Assembly: GCF_002215035.1 (NCBI RefSeq) | Contig: NZ_NKFP01000001.1 | Span: 1,423,501 to 1,487,500, forward strand | Length of the DNA stretch: 64,000 bases | Direction: 5' to 3' | From: Leptolyngbya ohadii IS1 | GTDB lineage: Bacteria; Cyanobacteriota; Cyanobacteriia; Elainellales; Elainellaceae | The notes under the pieces: generated by a model | What the model saw: only the letters and a program-made list of their open reading frames with translations | What the model was told of the DNA's origin: nothing | Database searches by the model: none | Shown here: in pieces, positions 37,089-46,492 of the stretch | Layout: each line of letters opens with the position of its first letter | Position numbering within the stretch: position 1 is the first letter of the stretch | Position numbers and translations under genes: made by a program

Positions 37089-38027
37089 ATGAATTCCACA
37101 AAGAAGATTAATATTCGGAGCGCTCTAACTCGATCGCGAGAAACAGCAAGTGGAGCAACTACCTATCAAATTACAGGGCAATTTGCATCCACAACACCGG
37201 GTGCTAACAATGGCGGTACGGTTTCTGGTTCCTTTGATTTTGATCCTGCTCAATATGATGCTTTGCGCTATAGCCTTGCCAGCCCCCTGCGCTTAACTAA
37301 CTGGAATATCACCACAACGCCTGACGGCAGTTTAGTCTCTGGCAACAATTACGTGCCCGGCTTTAACTCCTCCGGTACGGTTGCCCTGAATGAAAGCAGA
37401 CAGTGGTTCTTCCGGTTTGCCTTCGGCTCAGGGAATGCTAATATTCGGCTTCAGTTCACTACTCCTGCCGGAGTAGCTGGCAGTTTCCCTCAAGTCAGCG
37501 GCAGTGAGCTTAAGGGAATTACTGCTCCCTTGCGTTCCCGGCAGTTAGTTTCTATCAATATTGCACTGACTGCTCCCTCCCCGACTCCCCCAATCGATCT
37601 GATACTAAAGGGTTCCAATCAGGGCGACGTACTGACGGGTGGAACCGGAAATGACACGCTCAGCGGCTTTGAAGGAAATGATGCCCTTAGTGGCTTGGAC
37701 GGCAACGATATTTTAATTGGGGGAGCAGGCAACGATCGTCTGACGGGCGGGACGGGTAACGATCGCTTAACTGGCAGTATTGGTAATGACACCATTACGG
37801 GAAATGAAGGACGGGACAGGTTTGTCTTGACCCGTGGCTTAGGACAGGACAGGATTCTTGACTTTCAGGATCGACAGGATCGCCTTGAGCTACCTCGTGG
37901 TATTCGCTCGATTGATATCGATCAGCGAGGGCAAAACCTTTTCGTGCGCGATCAGAGGGATGTGCTGGCTGTCTTGGTTGGTATTAGGATGAATCAAGTT
38001 TCAGCAGCTGATTTTCGGTTTACCTAA
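37089..38027 (+). CDS. RTX repeat protein with novel N-terminal domain, 312 aa
   Basis: Residues about 20-165 form an unrecognised, probably beta-rich domain starting TTYQITGQFASTTPGANNGG and including YVPGFNSSGTVALNESRQWF. It resembles the extracellular domains that follow the choice-of-anchor style in cyanobacteria, but is not assignable. Residues about 168-245 carry eight or so RTX nonapeptides (GGTGNDTLSGFEGNDALSGL), followed by a cap (QDRILDFQDRQDRLELPRGI). No signal peptide is present, so type I export is expected. It is transcribed away from the other RTX gene across a 1.07-kb spacer. Confidence 0.8.
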   Translation: MNSTKKINIRSALTRSRETASGATTYQITGQFASTTPGANNGGTVSGSFDFDPAQYDALRYSLASPLRLTNWNITTTPDGSLVSGNNYVPGFNSSGTVALNESRQWFFRFAFGSGNANIRLQFTTPAGVAGSFPQVSGSELKGITAPLRSRQLVSINIALTAPSPTPPIDLILKGSNQGDVLTGGTGNDTLSGFEGNDALSGLDGNDILIGGAGNDRLTGGTGNDRLTGSIGNDTITGNEGRDRFVLTRGLGQDRILDFQDRQDRLELPRGIRSIDIDQRGQNLFVRDQRDVLAVLVGIRMNQVSAADFRFT

Positions 38028-38687
38028 GCCACACTATCCCATCACGAACCTAGCAGTGAGTAGAAACGGCGATGGTAACTGGGCATATATTCGACAATTA
38101 AACTACTCAAAACCAAGCTGACAAAGCTTTTAGCTCTCAACAGTTGCGACTGCATCGTGTAGCGGTACGTAACAGCAAGCTGATCACGCAGCGTCAAGTC
38201 AATCGTCTCACTAAGAAGGGCATAGCGTAGCAAGCAAACACCAGGCGAAGCCGGTACCACCACTGAAGCTCCAAGCACGGAAGATTGAAGCGCTTTTTGA
38301 AATTGCTGTTTAAGGAATGTAAATCTTATCGAGCGGTTGCCCTTAAAAAGTTTTTACGACACAAGCGCAACTGTGGTTATGCAAATGTAGCCCAAGGCGC
38401 AAAATTGGGCAGGATTCATACTAGGAGGTGAAGCAGAAGCAATCCTCAAGGAGTGTACCTCTATGAGTTCGATTCGTATTGCATGGGTGGGTCTGGAGAA
38501 GCATTGGCTCACAAGAATTATTCGTCACGCCGCCCCGTTTAACATACTATGCTACCTTCTAGAGAGGGCGAAACCGCAGTTTCCACCCTCAAAGCTCTCA
38601 TACTGTAGAGCAAATTGTTCTAATAGCTCGCGAAGACGATATCTTCCACCACAGTGATATCCACTCCAGAAGAAACAGGGCACTATC
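38028..38687. other. 660-base spacer, no convincing gene
   Basis: ORFs of 64-78 codons occur on both strands here, including one from ATG 38463 preceded by aaggag, but none has recognisable similarity or good composition. Nothing else is clear. The start of the large GGDEF-EAL gene lies at its right edge. Confidence 0.5.
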
Positions 38688-41687
38688 ATGAGGTTGGAAG
38701 GCATTGAGGCTCAAATCCGTAAGCTGTTTCAAAGGGCACCTTTACGGCTGGTGCTGATTCTTCCCTTTGTCCTTCAAATTGCGATCGCCGTTGGCATCAC
38801 CGGATGGCTCTCCCACCGAAATGGAGAGCGGGCAGTGAGCGATCTTGCCACCCAGCTGCGAGAGGAAGTCGTGGCTCGAATTCGGCAGCACTTAGACACC
38901 GAGCTTGCCAATTCCCACCTGATTAACCGCATTAATCTAGAACTTGTTCGCACCGGGGTATTGAAAATAGATGATCTTGATGGGTTAGGGGAGCATTTTT
39001 GGCGTCAGCTTCAGCGGTATGAATCATTCAACTTGATCTACTTTGGGGATGCTCAAGGCAGGTTTATTGCAGCATCGCGGCTAGGAGGAAATCCGTTTAT
39101 TTATATTAGAAGGGAATTGCCTCCCGCAGATGCTAGGGTCTATAACGTCAACACTCAGGGAAAGCGAGCCGAATTCAAATCAGTGATTCTCGATTTTATT
39201 GATGTGCGACAACGTCCCTGGTACGTAGCTGCTAACGCGAGAAGAACGCCGACTTGGGGAGACATTTTTGCACTTCAGGTTGCGCCAAGCATTGATTTGC
39301 CTGCCAGTGCTCCACTGCTGACTGATGATGGAGAACTACAAGGCGTCGTCGGTAATAACCTGGCACTGGGAACTATTAGTAAGTTTCTCCACAACATTAA
39401 GGTGGGGCAATCTGGGCAAACATTTATTTTAGAGCGAGACGGGGAACTCGTAGCTAGCTCTAATGCACCGCAGCCTTTCCTCGTTAGCGCAGATGGCAAA
39501 ACGGAGCGGATGACGGTTGCAACGAGCCAGAATACTGTACTCCAGTTAGCAACAGACTATCTTTTAAGGCGATATGGAAATTTAAGGGCAATTCATGCAG
39601 CTAAGCAACTTCGGTTTCTAATCAATCGTAAACCATACTTTATAGAAGTTTTTCCTTACCAAGACCAGTGGGGAATTGATTGGCTCATCGTTGTTGTGGT
39701 GCCAGAATCTGATTTTATGGCGCAGATTCATGCCAATACACGCACGACCATCTTACTATGTATTGGTGCCCTAGCGATCGCCACTTACTCCGGTATTATG
39801 ACGACTCGCTGGCTTACTCGCCCCCTGCTCCAGCTCAATCAGGCAGCAAAAGAAATTGCTCACGGCAACTTTCAGCAAACCATTGCTGCCGATCGCATCC
39901 GTGAAGTGAAAGAACTGGCAAGCTCGTTTAACCAGATGACGCTACAGCTACAGAACTCGTTTACGCAAATGCGATCGCTCAACCAGGCGCTGCTGGAAAG
40001 CGAAAGCCGCGTAACACAGTTTCTCGAAGCGTTGCCTGTAGGCGTTGCAGTTTACAACCAAGCTGGACAGTTGACCTACTTAAATCGGGTTGGAAAAACT
40101 CTCCTTCTTACCCAATCTCCTAGCATTGAGAAAAATCAACTCATTGATACGTTTCGGCTACATCGAGCTAGGACATCCCAGCCTTATCCTTCTGAAGATC
40201 TACCAGCAATGCGGGCTCTTAGGGGTGAAACGGTTCAGACTGAAGATATTGAGATTCACCGAGCTAATCGGGTGATTCCCATAGAAATGTGGGCAACACC
40301 TATCTTTGACGAGCACGGACAAATTGCCTATGCTATTGCCGCTTTTCAAGATATTAGCGATCGAAAACAGGCAGAATCACAGCTTATCTATAACGCCCTG
40401 CACGATGCTTTGACTGATTTACCCAATCGCAATTTGCTGATGGAGCGGTTAGACTTTGCGATTAATCGAGCCAAACGAGTGGATGGATATCATTTTGCTG
40501 TTTTATTTATGGATTTAGACCGCTTCAAAGTTATTAATGATAGCTTGGGGCACTTGGCAGGCGATCGGTTGCTGATTAGCTTTGCCCATAAGCTTCAATC
40601 TAGCATTCGCGTAACTGACCTTGCAGCACGATTAGGAGGCGATGAATTCATTATCGTGCTTGAAGAAATTAAAGGCATTCAGGAGGCAGCGAAAACAGCT
40701 GAGCGTATCTTTACCGAACTGCAAGCTCCTTTAGTGTTGGAAGGACATGAGGTTTTTATCACCACCAGTATCGGTATCGTTTTAGGCACCAGAGATTACA
40801 ATCAGGCTTCTGACGTGATTCGGGATGCCGACATTGCAATGTATCGAGCTAAAGCTCAAGGCAAAGCCAGATATGAAATCTTTGGTTCAGAAATGCATAC
40901 TCAGGCTCTGAAGCGACTCCATCTCGAGAATGACCTTCGTCGAGCCATCGAACGGCAAGAGTTTGTCGTCTATTATCAGCCGATCGTAGCGTTAAATGGC
41001 GGTCAACTGATGGGGTTTGAGGCCTTAGTTCGTTGGCAGCATCCGACACGAGGACTCACTGCTCCCGGAGAGTTCTTGGTTGTAGCTGAAGAAACAGGGA
41101 TCATTGTTTCTATCGATCGTTGGATGCTTTGGACAGCTTGTCAACAGCTCGCTATATGGCAAAAAACGTTTGACAATACTGCACTCAGAATTAGCGTCAA
41201 TCTTTCAGCCCGAAATTTTTTAGGCAATCATCTTATTGATGAAGTGGAACAAGCTCTGATACAAGCAGACCTAAACAGCAGTTGTCTGACACTAGAGATT
41301 ACTGAAAGTATGTTGATTCACAACGTGGAAGACACAATTAAGATACTCAATCGTTTAAGAGAGCGAGGAATTCAAACCAGTATTGATGATTTTGGCACAG
41401 GATATTCCTCGTTGAGTTATCTTCATCGCTTACCCGTTGATACCCTAAAAATCGATCGCTCTTTTGTAAGCAATATGCAGGAGAGTGACGGAAACTGTGA
41501 AATTGTTGAAACGATCCTGGCATTAAGCAACCAGCTAGGATTAGCCGCGATCGCAGAAGGAATTGAAACCCAGCAGCAGCTTGAGCGATTGCAGAACCTT
41601 GGCTGCGAGTTAGGACAGGGCTATTTCTTTTCTCAACCTTTGTCAGTAGAGGCAGCGACCGCATGTTTGGCGAGTTTTCTGCGGTAG
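38688..41687 (+). CDS. dCache-HAMP-PAS-GGDEF-EAL c-di-GMP enzyme, 999 aa
   Basis: An N-terminal membrane helix (about 18-38) anchors a periplasmic dCache sensor (about 45-345). A second helix (TTILLCIGALAIATYSGIMT) leads into HAMP (about 365-415) and PAS (about 430-555). GGDEF is at 650-654 in RLGGDEFIIVL, with an intact inhibitory I-site RVTD at 641-644 five residues before it. EAL is at 778-780 in GFEALVRW, with EITES, DDFGTGYSSLSYL and KIDRSFV all present. Both catalytic sites look intact, so the enzyme may make or degrade cyclic di-GMP. Its ligand is unknown. Confidence 0.93.
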   Translation: MRLEGIEAQIRKLFQRAPLRLVLILPFVLQIAIAVGITGWLSHRNGERAVSDLATQLREEVVARIRQHLDTELANSHLINRINLELVRTGVLKIDDLDGLGEHFWRQLQRYESFNLIYFGDAQGRFIAASRLGGNPFIYIRRELPPADARVYNVNTQGKRAEFKSVILDFIDVRQRPWYVAANARRTPTWGDIFALQVAPSIDLPASAPLLTDDGELQGVVGNNLALGTISKFLHNIKVGQSGQTFILERDGELVASSNAPQPFLVSADGKTERMTVATSQNTVLQLATDYLLRRYGNLRAIHAAKQLRFLINRKPYFIEVFPYQDQWGIDWLIVVVVPESDFMAQIHANTRTTILLCIGALAIATYSGIMTTRWLTRPLLQLNQAAKEIAHGNFQQTIAADRIREVKELASSFNQMTLQLQNSFTQMRSLNQALLESESRVTQFLEALPVGVAVYNQAGQLTYLNRVGKTLLLTQSPSIEKNQLIDTFRLHRARTSQPYPSEDLPAMRALRGETVQTEDIEIHRANRVIPIEMWATPIFDEHGQIAYAIAAFQDISDRKQAESQLIYNALHDALTDLPNRNLLMERLDFAINRAKRVDGYHFAVLFMDLDRFKVINDSLGHLAGDRLLISFAHKLQSSIRVTDLAARLGGDEFIIVLEEIKGIQEAAKTAERIFTELQAPLVLEGHEVFITTSIGIVLGTRDYNQASDVIRDADIAMYRAKAQGKARYEIFGSEMHTQALKRLHLENDLRRAIERQEFVVYYQPIVALNGGQLMGFEALVRWQHPTRGLTAPGEFLVVAEETGIIVSIDRWMLWTACQQLAIWQKTFDNTALRISVNLSARNFLGNHLIDEVEQALIQADLNSSCLTLEITESMLIHNVEDTIKILNRLRERGIQTSIDDFGTGYSSLSYLHRLPVDTLKIDRSFVSNMQESDGNCEIVETILALSNQLGLAAIAEGIETQQQLERLQNLGCELGQGYFFSQPLSVEAATACLASFLR

Positions 41688-41949
41688 GAGAATGGTTAAC
41701 CCAAAGGGCCGTGCGGCATTGCGCACCTCGGGGGCTACTTAAGGGATTGGTTTTGATGGGATCCCAGCATTGGACAGATGTCTCAACCCCAGAAGAATGA
41801 CTCATTACCCCATGATTTCTGTGGACTAACAGAAAGTCTTCCTTAAGATAGGTGCAGTAGCTTTATAAGTTTCAGTGAAGACTGAGAAAAGTTCCTGATA
41901 AGTTTTGTTTGATCTTGTATTTCTGGAAAGTTTAGTAAGAATAAGTTGA

Positions 41950-43158
41950 ATGATTATCCGTACTCCAGAAATCAAAGTCGAAGACGATAAGGTCATCGTA
42001 TCTGCTGCGGTAGAGCTTTGTACCCCTAGCACAGTAATTCCTGATAGGCTTTGGTATGAATTTCCTAAGGGCTACCAGGAATTCTTGACAGATCGTGTTG
42101 ATGGATTTGTTGTTGCACTCTTTATATTAGCAATGGCACTAGGAGAAGACATTGAAGTTGAAGGTCCCCTTTCTCCACAGCTAGTAGATGGTATCTATGA
42201 GTATCAGCGAGTACTGAATTTCTGGCTACCAAAGCAGTTTAAGTTGATTGATATTCACTGTAGCCACTACGAATCCTTAAAGATTCAAAATTCCAAAAGG
42301 GGGGTTGCTAGCTCATTTTCAGGTGGTTTGGATTCTTTTCACACGCTTCGATGCCGCTTATCAGAAAATGAGCGAATTCCTCAGATTCGTCTTTCCCATA
42401 CTTTGTTTGTTCATGGTTTTGATATTCCTCTAAAAGACACAGAGACTTATCGCGTTGCGTATGAGTCGTACAATGAATTAATGCAAAAGCTGGGGATTCA
42501 ACTCATTTCTGTCCGAACTAATGCACGTAAATTTGATAAAGGTCTATGGGAACTCTGTCATGGAGCAATGTTAACTAGTGTACCCATTCTCTTAGAGCAA
42601 TTATTGATACGCTACTATATCCCTTCAACCTTTACCTACAACGATTCACTCCCCTGGGGATCTGATCCTCGCTTAGATCATCTTCTATCAACAGAAAACC
42701 TGGGCATTGTGCACGACGGAGCAACGGTTACCCGGTTTGAAAAAGTCGCGGTCGTTTCCCAATGGGCTGAAGCATATTCACGTCTACGAGTTTGTTGGAT
42801 TAGCCCGAATGGGTTGATGAACTGCGGTCGATGTGGTAAATGTATCCGCGTTATGATTGCACTAAAGATTTTTGGACAGCTAGGGAACTTTCAAACATTT
42901 CCCCAGGATTTGGAGCAACATCATATACGAGCTGTCCGCCTGCAACATGAGAATCTATTTCCGTTTATGCAGGAAGCTTTTGAAGCCGCAAAAACGATGG
43001 GCTATCATAACTTAGCCTCTGACATTCAATATGTTATTTCACGCAGTCGAAGAGACCTTCTAAAACATCAATTAGCGCACTTAACAGTCAAGAGATTTAT
43101 TAGGAGTAAGTTGGGACAACCAGAATTTTTAGATAGATTAGTTGGACCCAGAGATTAA
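41950..43158 (+). CDS. QueC-like PP-loop ATPase with Cys4 zinc site, orphan, 402 aa
   Basis: The first 115 residues are unrecognised (RLWYEFPKGYQEFLTDRVDG). The PP-loop SSFSGGLDSF follows, with SGGLDS at 124-129. A Cys4 motif consists of Cys282, then Cys292, Cys295 and Cys298 in CWISPNGLMNCGRCGKC. The spacing Cys-x9-Cys-x2-Cys-x2-Cys matches 7-cyano-7-deazaguanine synthase (QueC). QueC relatives also occur in antiphage systems (QatC of the Qat system). None of QueD/QueE/QueF or Qat partners is seen nearby. The following DNA is an IS mosaic. Function: an ATP-dependent nitrile- or amide-forming enzyme on an unknown substrate, by inference. Confidence 0.8.
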   Translation: MIIRTPEIKVEDDKVIVSAAVELCTPSTVIPDRLWYEFPKGYQEFLTDRVDGFVVALFILAMALGEDIEVEGPLSPQLVDGIYEYQRVLNFWLPKQFKLIDIHCSHYESLKIQNSKRGVASSFSGGLDSFHTLRCRLSENERIPQIRLSHTLFVHGFDIPLKDTETYRVAYESYNELMQKLGIQLISVRTNARKFDKGLWELCHGAMLTSVPILLEQLLIRYYIPSTFTYNDSLPWGSDPRLDHLLSTENLGIVHDGATVTRFEKVAVVSQWAEAYSRLRVCWISPNGLMNCGRCGKCIRVMIALKIFGQLGNFQTFPQDLEQHHIRAVRLQHENLFPFMQEAFEAAKTMGYHNLASDIQYVISRSRRDLLKHQLAHLTVKRFIRSKLGQPEFLDRLVGPRD

Positions 43159-43282
43159 CAGAGTGGATGCTGGTTGACTGACAAATCTCAGGTGACGAAT
43201 CGGTAAGACTGGACAGTAAACTCCTGCTTGACTGACAAAACTAAGAAGCTGGAAAGCGGCTGAGGACGGTAAATTCACGTTT

Positions 43283-43664
43283 GAGGGAATTATTAGACTT
43301 AATCGGAAATAGGGTAGGCTAAAAGGCAGGTGCAGAGGACAGAGATAGGGCAGGAACGATGCTGAGCAATGCCAGAGTGCAAAATAAGCCCCGCGTGTTG
43401 CAAAGCTTGACCGGACTGAGTGTGAGCGAGTTTGAGCAACTGTTTGTGAGCTTTGAGCAGGCATGGCAGAACTATCTAGAGCAGCATCATATCCAGGCAT
43501 CAAGGGCAAGACGCTACGGAGGTGGGCGCAAACCGCAGTTGCAAGACAATCGAGATAAGCTGTTGTTTATCCTGGTGTACTTTCGGCTGTACCCGACGCA
43601 GGAAGTGCAGGGCTTTTATTTGGCATCGGGCAACCGCAAGCGCATGAGTGGGTGCACAAGCTGA
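43283..43664 (+). mobile_element. IS5-family (IS427/IS1031 type) left end and ORFA
   Basis: The left terminus likely begins gagggaattattagactt at 43283. ORFA runs 43359-43664 and reads MLSNARVQNKPRVLQSLTGL with an HTH. The correct continuation (about FGIGQPQAHEWVHKLTPIL) is found in the -1 frame of the following ORF, across the slip region cagggcttttatttgg near 43611. IS427-group elements commonly use such a frameshift, and a related copy at 44820-45187 has the same arrangement, which supports a programmed site. ORFB is cut off later by another transposase. Confidence 0.7.
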
Positions 43665-44597
43665 CCCCAATCCTGCACAAAGCGTTGGGATACGAAAAAC
43701 AATTGCCCGAACGCAGTCCTTGGCGATTGGAGCGGGTGCTGAAGGAATACCCCATGCTGGAATTGATCATCGACGGTACCGAGCGGCGCATCACTCGCCC
43801 CCAAGATAAAGAGGAGCGCAAGCAGTATTACAGCGGCAAGAAGAAGACCTTCACGGTGAAGAATTTGGTCATCACTCAGCGTAAAGGCAAGGTGCTGTAC
43901 CTGAGTGACACGTATGAGGGAAAGAAACATGACAAAGCGATTCACCTGGCGTTGGGGGTGAATCTAGCGGGGACGAAGGAGCTTCTGGGACTGTGGATCA
44001 CCCCGAACGAGTCCGCCAAGTTCTGGCTCTCCGTCCTGACGGAGTTGCAAAACCGGGGCGTGAAGGACATCCTGATTGCCTGTGTCGATGGTCTAACAGG
44101 CTTCCCCGATGCGATTGAAGCCGTCTTTCCGAAAACCACTGTCCAGCTTTGTATCGTCCATCTGGTCAGAAACTCCCTGTCCTATGTCTCTTACAAAGAC
44201 CGTAAAGCGGTTGCTGCTGACCTGCGCTTGATCTACACTGCTGCGACTGAAGCGGAGGCAGAGCAACGCCTGGTTGAGTTTGCCGAAACCTGGGACAAGC
44301 AGTCCCCCACCCGACCTCAAGTCCTGGATGACCCATTGGAGTCGCATCATTCCCTTCTTTGCCTTCCCAGACGAAATTCGCAAAGCCATCTACACCACCA
44401 ACACGATTGAGTCGATGAACATGACCCTCCGAAAAGTCCTCAAAAACCATCGCACTTTCCCCACTGATGAGTCTGCGATGAAAGTGGTTTACCTGGCGAT
44501 CCATAATATTGCCAAGAAATGGACCATGCCCATCAAGAACTGGAAGCCTGCTCTCAACCGTTTTGCCATTAAGTTTGGCGATCGTCTTTCCCTATAG
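43652..44597 (+). pseudogene. chimera of IS5 ORFB and IS256-family transposase, with frameshift
   Basis: Reads IS5 ORFB up to DTYEGKKHDKA (to about 43940), then switches in frame to IS256 (mutator) sequence IHLALGVNLAGTKELLGLWI, VKDILIACVDGLTGFPDAIE and TTVQLCIVHLVRNSLSYVS. Near 44303-44307 five C's (tccccca) shift the frame. The rest (SWMTHWSRIIPFFAFPDEIR, AIYTTNTIESMNMTLRKVLK) lies in the +1 frame to 44597. Dropping one C would restore DKQSPPDLKSWM. Neither parent transposase is complete. Confidence 0.8.
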
Positions 44598-44623
44598 CTT
44601 TCTATCCCTGACACAATCTATTT

Positions 44624-44815
44624 GACATACTCGCTGAAGGCATTTGTGCCATTGGCTCTGGGTATGTTGAGTCCTGGGTGAAACAGATTGACCGGCGGGT
44701 TCAAATATCGGGAGCCAGTTGGCATCCAAGCCATGCACCCCAAGTGCTAGCCCATCGTTGCGCTTATCTCAATGGCTCCCTCGATCCTCAGCACCTTTTT
44801 CTCCCAAGAAGGTGA
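44624..44815 (+). pseudogene. C-terminal fragment of an ISKra4-type transposase
   Basis: The frame reads AEGICAIGSGYVESWVKQID, RRVQISGASWHPSHAPQVLA and HRCAYLNGSLDPQ, ending at TGA 44813-44815. This is the ESxVKQI...HRCAYLNG block of ISKra4-family transposases in cyanobacteria. Only the last 60 residues remain, joined directly to the end of the IS256 segment. Confidence 0.7.
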
Positions 44816-44819
44816 CATG

Positions 44820-45187
44820 CTCCCGTCTTCTTTTTGCCACTGTAATACTGCTTGCGCTCCTCCTTGTCTTTAGGGCGAGTGATGCGCCGCTCCGTTCCGT
44901 CGATGATTACTTCTAGGGCAGGGTATTCCTTCAGAATCTGCGCTAATCGCCAAGGATTCCGTTGGGGCAATTGTTGCTCGTACCCTAACGCAGTATTCAA
45001 AATCGGAGTCAGCTTATGCACCCACTCATGCGCCTGCGGTTGCCCGATGCCAAATAAAAGCCCTGCACTTCCTGCGTCGGGTACAGCCGAAAGTACACCA
45101 GGATAAACAACAGCTTATCTCGATTGTCTTGCAACTGCGGTTTGCGCCCACCTCCGTAGCGTCTTGCCCTTGATGCTTGGATATGTT
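44820..45187 (-). pseudogene. second IS5 (IS427-like) transposase fragment
   Basis: From about 45187 downwards the minus strand repeats the ORFA end (RRYGGGRKPQLQDNRDKLLF) and, in the -1 frame from 45021, HKLTPILNTALGYEQQLPQR up to QYYSGKKKT near 44822. It then breaks into other sequence. It is about 80 percent identical at the protein level to the copy at 43359-43940, so it is a different element of the same group. Confidence 0.7.
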
Positions 45188-45415
45188 GCTTCCCCTAATA
45201 CTTTCCTCCCCCTAACAAAATTTTTTAAACATCCCCCCCCTCCTAACTACCGGCGTCCCCCAAAAAGAGAATGGGCATTTTTCCCTACGGTTTGGGTGGT
45301 TTTTTTGGGGGGTGCCAAATCTGAATGGGTTTTCTCCTAAAAAAATATCCCCGCCTCTGGATCATCAGGAGCGGGGTAGGGGGGATGTGCAATAGATTTT
45401 GGCAGGGGTAGAAAA
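45188..45415. other. homopolymer-rich stretch of doubtful origin
   Basis: This stretch is crowded with runs of C, G, A and T (for example aaaattttttaaacatcccc and ggtttgggtggtttttttgg) and codes for nothing recognisable. The first part resembles poor-quality read ends; the last part near 45390-45415 is the IS256 right end. It could be an assembly join between repeat copies. Confidence 0.4.
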
Positions 45416-46412
45416 CTATAGGGGAAGACGATCGCCAAACTTAATGGCAAAACGGTTGAGAGCAGGCTTCCAGTTCTTGATGGGCATGGTCCATTTCTTG
45501 GCAATATTATGGATCGCCAGGTAAACCACTTTCATCGCAGACTCATCAGTGGGGAAAGTGCGATGGTTTTTGAGGACTTTTCGGAGGGTCATGTTCATCG
45601 ACTCAATCGTGTTGGTGGTGTAGATGGCTTTGCGAATTTCGTCTGGGAAGGCAAAGAAGGGAATGATGCGACTCCAATGGGTCATCCAGGACTTGAGGTC
45701 GGGTGGGGGACTGCTTGTCCCAGGTTTCGGCAAACTCAACCAGGCGTTGCTCTGCCTCCGCTTCAGTCGCAGCAGTGTAGATCAAGCGCAGGTCAGCAGC
45801 AACCGCTTTACGGTCTTTGTAAGAGACATAGGACAGGGAGTTTCTGACCAGATGGACGATACAAAGCTGGACAGTGGTTTTCGGAAAGACGGCTTCAATC
45901 GCATCGGGGAAGCCTGTTAGACCATCGACACAGGCAATCAGGATGTCCTTCACGCCCCGGTTTTGCAACTCCGTCAGGACGGAGAGCCAGAACTTGGCGG
46001 ACTCGTTCGGGGTGATCCACAGTCCCAGAAGCTCCTTCGTCCCCGCTAGATTCACCCCCAACGCCAGGTGAACCGCTTTGTTGATCACTCGCCCATCTTG
46101 CCGGACTTTGACCACCAGGGCATCGAAGTAGACAATCGGGTACACCGAATCCAGGGTACGGTTCTGCCAGAGTTTGCGCTCTTCCTCGACGGCATCGGTG
46201 ACATTAGAAATCAACCCAGCCGACACCTCCACCCCGTAGAGGTCTTGCAGTTGCGCCTGGATATCACGCACTGTCATGCCCCTGGCGTACAGCGACACAA
46301 TCAAGGCACTGGTCATCCAGGCAAGGGTTTTGAGATGCCGCAGATCCTGAGGGCGACTGTATTGACGCAGCAAATCGAATAACTGACCATAAAAATGGGT
46401 AGAGTTTGTCAT
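45416..46412 (-). pseudogene. chimera of IS4-type N-terminus and IS256 transposase, with frameshift
   Basis: ATG 46412 opens with NSTHFYGQLFDLLRQYSRPQ and DLRHLKTLAWMTSALI, the start of a cyanobacterial IS4-type transposase. It passes in frame into IS256 sequence at VSLYARGMTVRDIQAQLQDL. The IS256 part then runs VYPIVYFDALVVKVRQDGRV and on to the five-C frameshift near 45711-45715, continuing in the +1 frame to the stop at 45416. About 130 N-terminal residues of IS256 are missing. Same frameshift as the inverted partner. Confidence 0.8.
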
Positions 46413-46492
46413 GGGCTATGGGCTATTTGTGTCGTAACTTTAGCCTTTCATGCTTCTCTACCTTTTCTTGCAACTCCCTCTCTGACTCGCTT

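Larger units (their letters stand above)
43942..46071. repeat. inverted pair of near-identical ~655-bp IS256 segments, 818-bp spacer
   Basis: Bases 43942-44597 and 45416-46071 are inverted copies of the same IS256 part. Shared stretches in both frames are identical, except for a base near the 3' end that changes RLSL to RLPL. Both carry the same five-C frameshift. They could pair into a long hairpin or allow inversion of the spacer. Confidence 0.85.

Noticed and set aside
38042-38278. 78-codon minus-strand ORF
   Set aside because: No similarity, no ribosome binding site, odd composition; treated as chance.
38463-38657. 64-codon ORF with aaggag upstream
   Set aside because: The product looks like random sequence with clustered rare residues; not supported beyond the possible site.
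41700-41760. Inverted gtgc/gcac stretch after the GGDEF-EAL gene as a terminator
   Set aside because: The stem is four base pairs with no T run.
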